From the NCBI GenBank assembly GCA_023412995.1, contig JAEZQS010000308.1, positions 1 through 21,319 on the forward strand: a stretch of DNA of 21,319 nt, given 5' to 3'. The first letter of the stretch is position 1, and each line of letters opens with the position of its first letter. The DNA comes from Pseudomonadota bacterium (lineage in GTDB: Bacteria; Pseudomonadota; Gammaproteobacteria; Xanthomonadales; Rhodanobacteraceae). Under the pieces are notes generated by a model. That model was not told where the DNA came from, made no database searches, and worked only from the letters and a program-made list of their open reading frames with translations. A program made the translations under genes and the position numbers. This document shows positions 20,423 to 21,319 of this stretch, piece by piece.

Positions 20423-20956
20423 ATGACCCGCTACCGCCGTTCCCATACGCCAGGCGCGACCTGGTTCTTCACCGTCAACCTCGCCGAGCGCCGCGCGACT
20501 CGCCTGCTGGTTGACCATGTCGCCATCCTGCGTGAGGCATTTGCCCGCGTGCGTGCGAACCACCCCTTCGGGATGGATGCGATCGTGGTTCTTCCCGACC
20601 ACCTGCATTGCCTGTGGCGACTGCCCGCCGGCGACGCCGACTACGCTACCCGCTGGGCACTGATCAAGGGACGCTTCTCGCGCGCGCTACCGACGACCGA
20701 GCCCGTCAGTGCCAGCCGCAGGAGCCGCGGCGAGCGGGGAATCTGGCAACGCCGCTTCTGGGAGCACCAGATTCGGGACGAGCACGACTACCGCCGGCAC
20801 GCGGACTACATCCACTACAACCCGGTGAAACACGGCCACGCGAAATCCGCAGCAGCATGGCCCTACTCGTCATTCCACGCATTCGTGCGGAAAGGCATTT
20901 GTCCGGCAGACTGGGCGGAACCGCCTCGGCCCATCACGGGAATGCCGTTCGATTGA
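20423..20956 (+). CDS. REP-associated tyrosine transposase (RAYT)
   Basis: 177 aa single-strand DNA transposase of the Y1/HUH type, related to IS200/IS605 TnpA and thought to act on REP hairpins. Visible features are MTRYRRSHTPGATWFFTVNL (N-terminal beta strand), the HUH pair His60-x-His62 in LPDHLHCLW, GIWQRRFWEHQIRD, and the DYIHYNPVKHG region with the candidate nucleophile Tyr. The start at 20423 avoids translating the REP at 20371-20399, which an upstream ATG at 20369 would include. The gene stands inside a REP array, as is normal for domesticated RAYTs. Confidence 0.9.
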   Translation: MTRYRRSHTPGATWFFTVNLAERRATRLLVDHVAILREAFARVRANHPFGMDAIVVLPDHLHCLWRLPAGDADYATRWALIKGRFSRALPTTEPVSASRRSRGERGIWQRRFWEHQIRDEHDYRRHADYIHYNPVKHGHAKSAAAWPYSSFHAFVRKGICPADWAEPPRPITGMPFD

Positions 20957-20971
20957 TTGCCGCCGATCGAT

Positions 20972-21312
20972 GATGCGGTGCGCCTGCGGCTTACCGCATC
21001 CTACGAAACGTGAGGAGCCGTAGGATGCGGTGAGCGAAGCGAACCGCATCGTCGCGACAGCCATCGGCCGCGATGCATTGTCGTTCCGCGGGTCGATGCG
21101 GTGCGCCTTCGGCTTACCGCATCCTACGAAACTACGAAACCTGGGAGCCGTAGGATGCGGTGAGCGTAGCGAACCGCATCGTCCCGACACACCATCGACC
21201 GTGATGCCGTTGTGCTTTCGCGGGTCGATGCGGTGCGCCTTCGGCTGACCGCATCCTACGAAACTACGAAACCTGGGAGCCGCAGGATGCGGTGAGCGCA
21301 GCGAACCGCATC
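20972..21312. repeat. REP/BIME cluster downstream of the RAYT gene (6 units)
   Basis: Three regular head-to-head pairs: 20972-21000 with 21024-21050, 21095-21123 with 21154-21180, and 21227-21255 with 21286-21312. Each unit has the GATGCGGT/ACCGCATC stem. The first unit of each pair has a GCGCCT(G/T)CGGCT loop and the second a GAGCG(A/T/C)AGCGA loop. Pairs lie ~123-132 bp apart with recurring linker pieces (CGCGGGTC, CCTGGGAGCC). The array reaches the window end and may continue. Confidence 0.92.
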
Positions 21313-21319
21313 GTCCCGA

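Noticed and set aside
20972..21312. CRISPR array, because of evenly spaced near-identical repeats
   Set aside because: Units are inverted hairpins in alternating orientation, linkers are conserved rather than unique, no cas gene is present, and a RAYT gene is adjacent.

Overview
The window reads as a GC-rich gammaproteobacterial chromosome, most likely Xanthomonadaceae/Lysobacteraceae (Lysobacter/Luteimonas-like). The evidence is the very high GC, the mtnB-mtnD-mtnC methionine-salvage order, GCTAgAaTgGGCG-type -10 regions, paired REP hairpins next to a RAYT transposase, and Tat-exported DUF1800/DUF1501 proteins. This taxonomic call is an inference from gene content; no database search was possible.

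Layout. (1) 1-1845, plus strand: 3' part of mtnB, then mtnD and mtnC, three steps of the methionine salvage pathway. (2) 1915-1988: intact tRNA-Arg(CCT). (3) 1947-11883: an integrated element of about 9.9 kb bounded by a perfect 43-bp direct repeat of the tRNA 3' half (attL 1947-1989, attR 11841-11883). All its recognisable genes lie on the minus strand, opposite to the host genes. (4) 11968-20086, plus strand: host genes for an ALDH7-family dehydrogenase, a small cytochrome c, a DUF4190 membrane protein, pyrD-murB, and a DUF1800-DUF1501 Tat-exported pair. (5) 20087-21319: ten REP hairpins around a REP-associated tyrosine transposase (RAYT).

The element is the main find. Read in its own direction it encodes a tyrosine integrase, an unknown 164-aa protein of clearly lower GC, an AlpA/excisionase-like HTH protein, a 76-aa protein, a CHC2 zinc-finger protein, a TOPRIM + DUF3631-type helicase-like protein, a TubC-N-like zinc-ribbon protein, a second HTH protein, an HK97-type major capsid protein, an 87-aa protein, an HK97-type prohead protease, two small proteins, a P27-family small terminase, two more small proteins and a possible cysteine-rich zinc protein. 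Many junctions are ATGA overlaps, so translation is probably coupled. There is no portal, large terminase, connector, tail or lysis gene, and no room for one. The best explanation is a phage satellite related to capsid-forming PICIs or P4-like elements but with a reduced head module. It would make its own shell and protease and mark its DNA with its own TerS, while borrowing portal, TerL and tails from a helper phage.

A stretch of roughly 370 bp without a convincing gene, near the attL end (2376-2745), carries four CCTACAC heptamers and other short repeats and is the best candidate for the element's replication origin or packaging site. Paired TAAGTGCA motifs just inside both att sites look like integrase arm-type sites.
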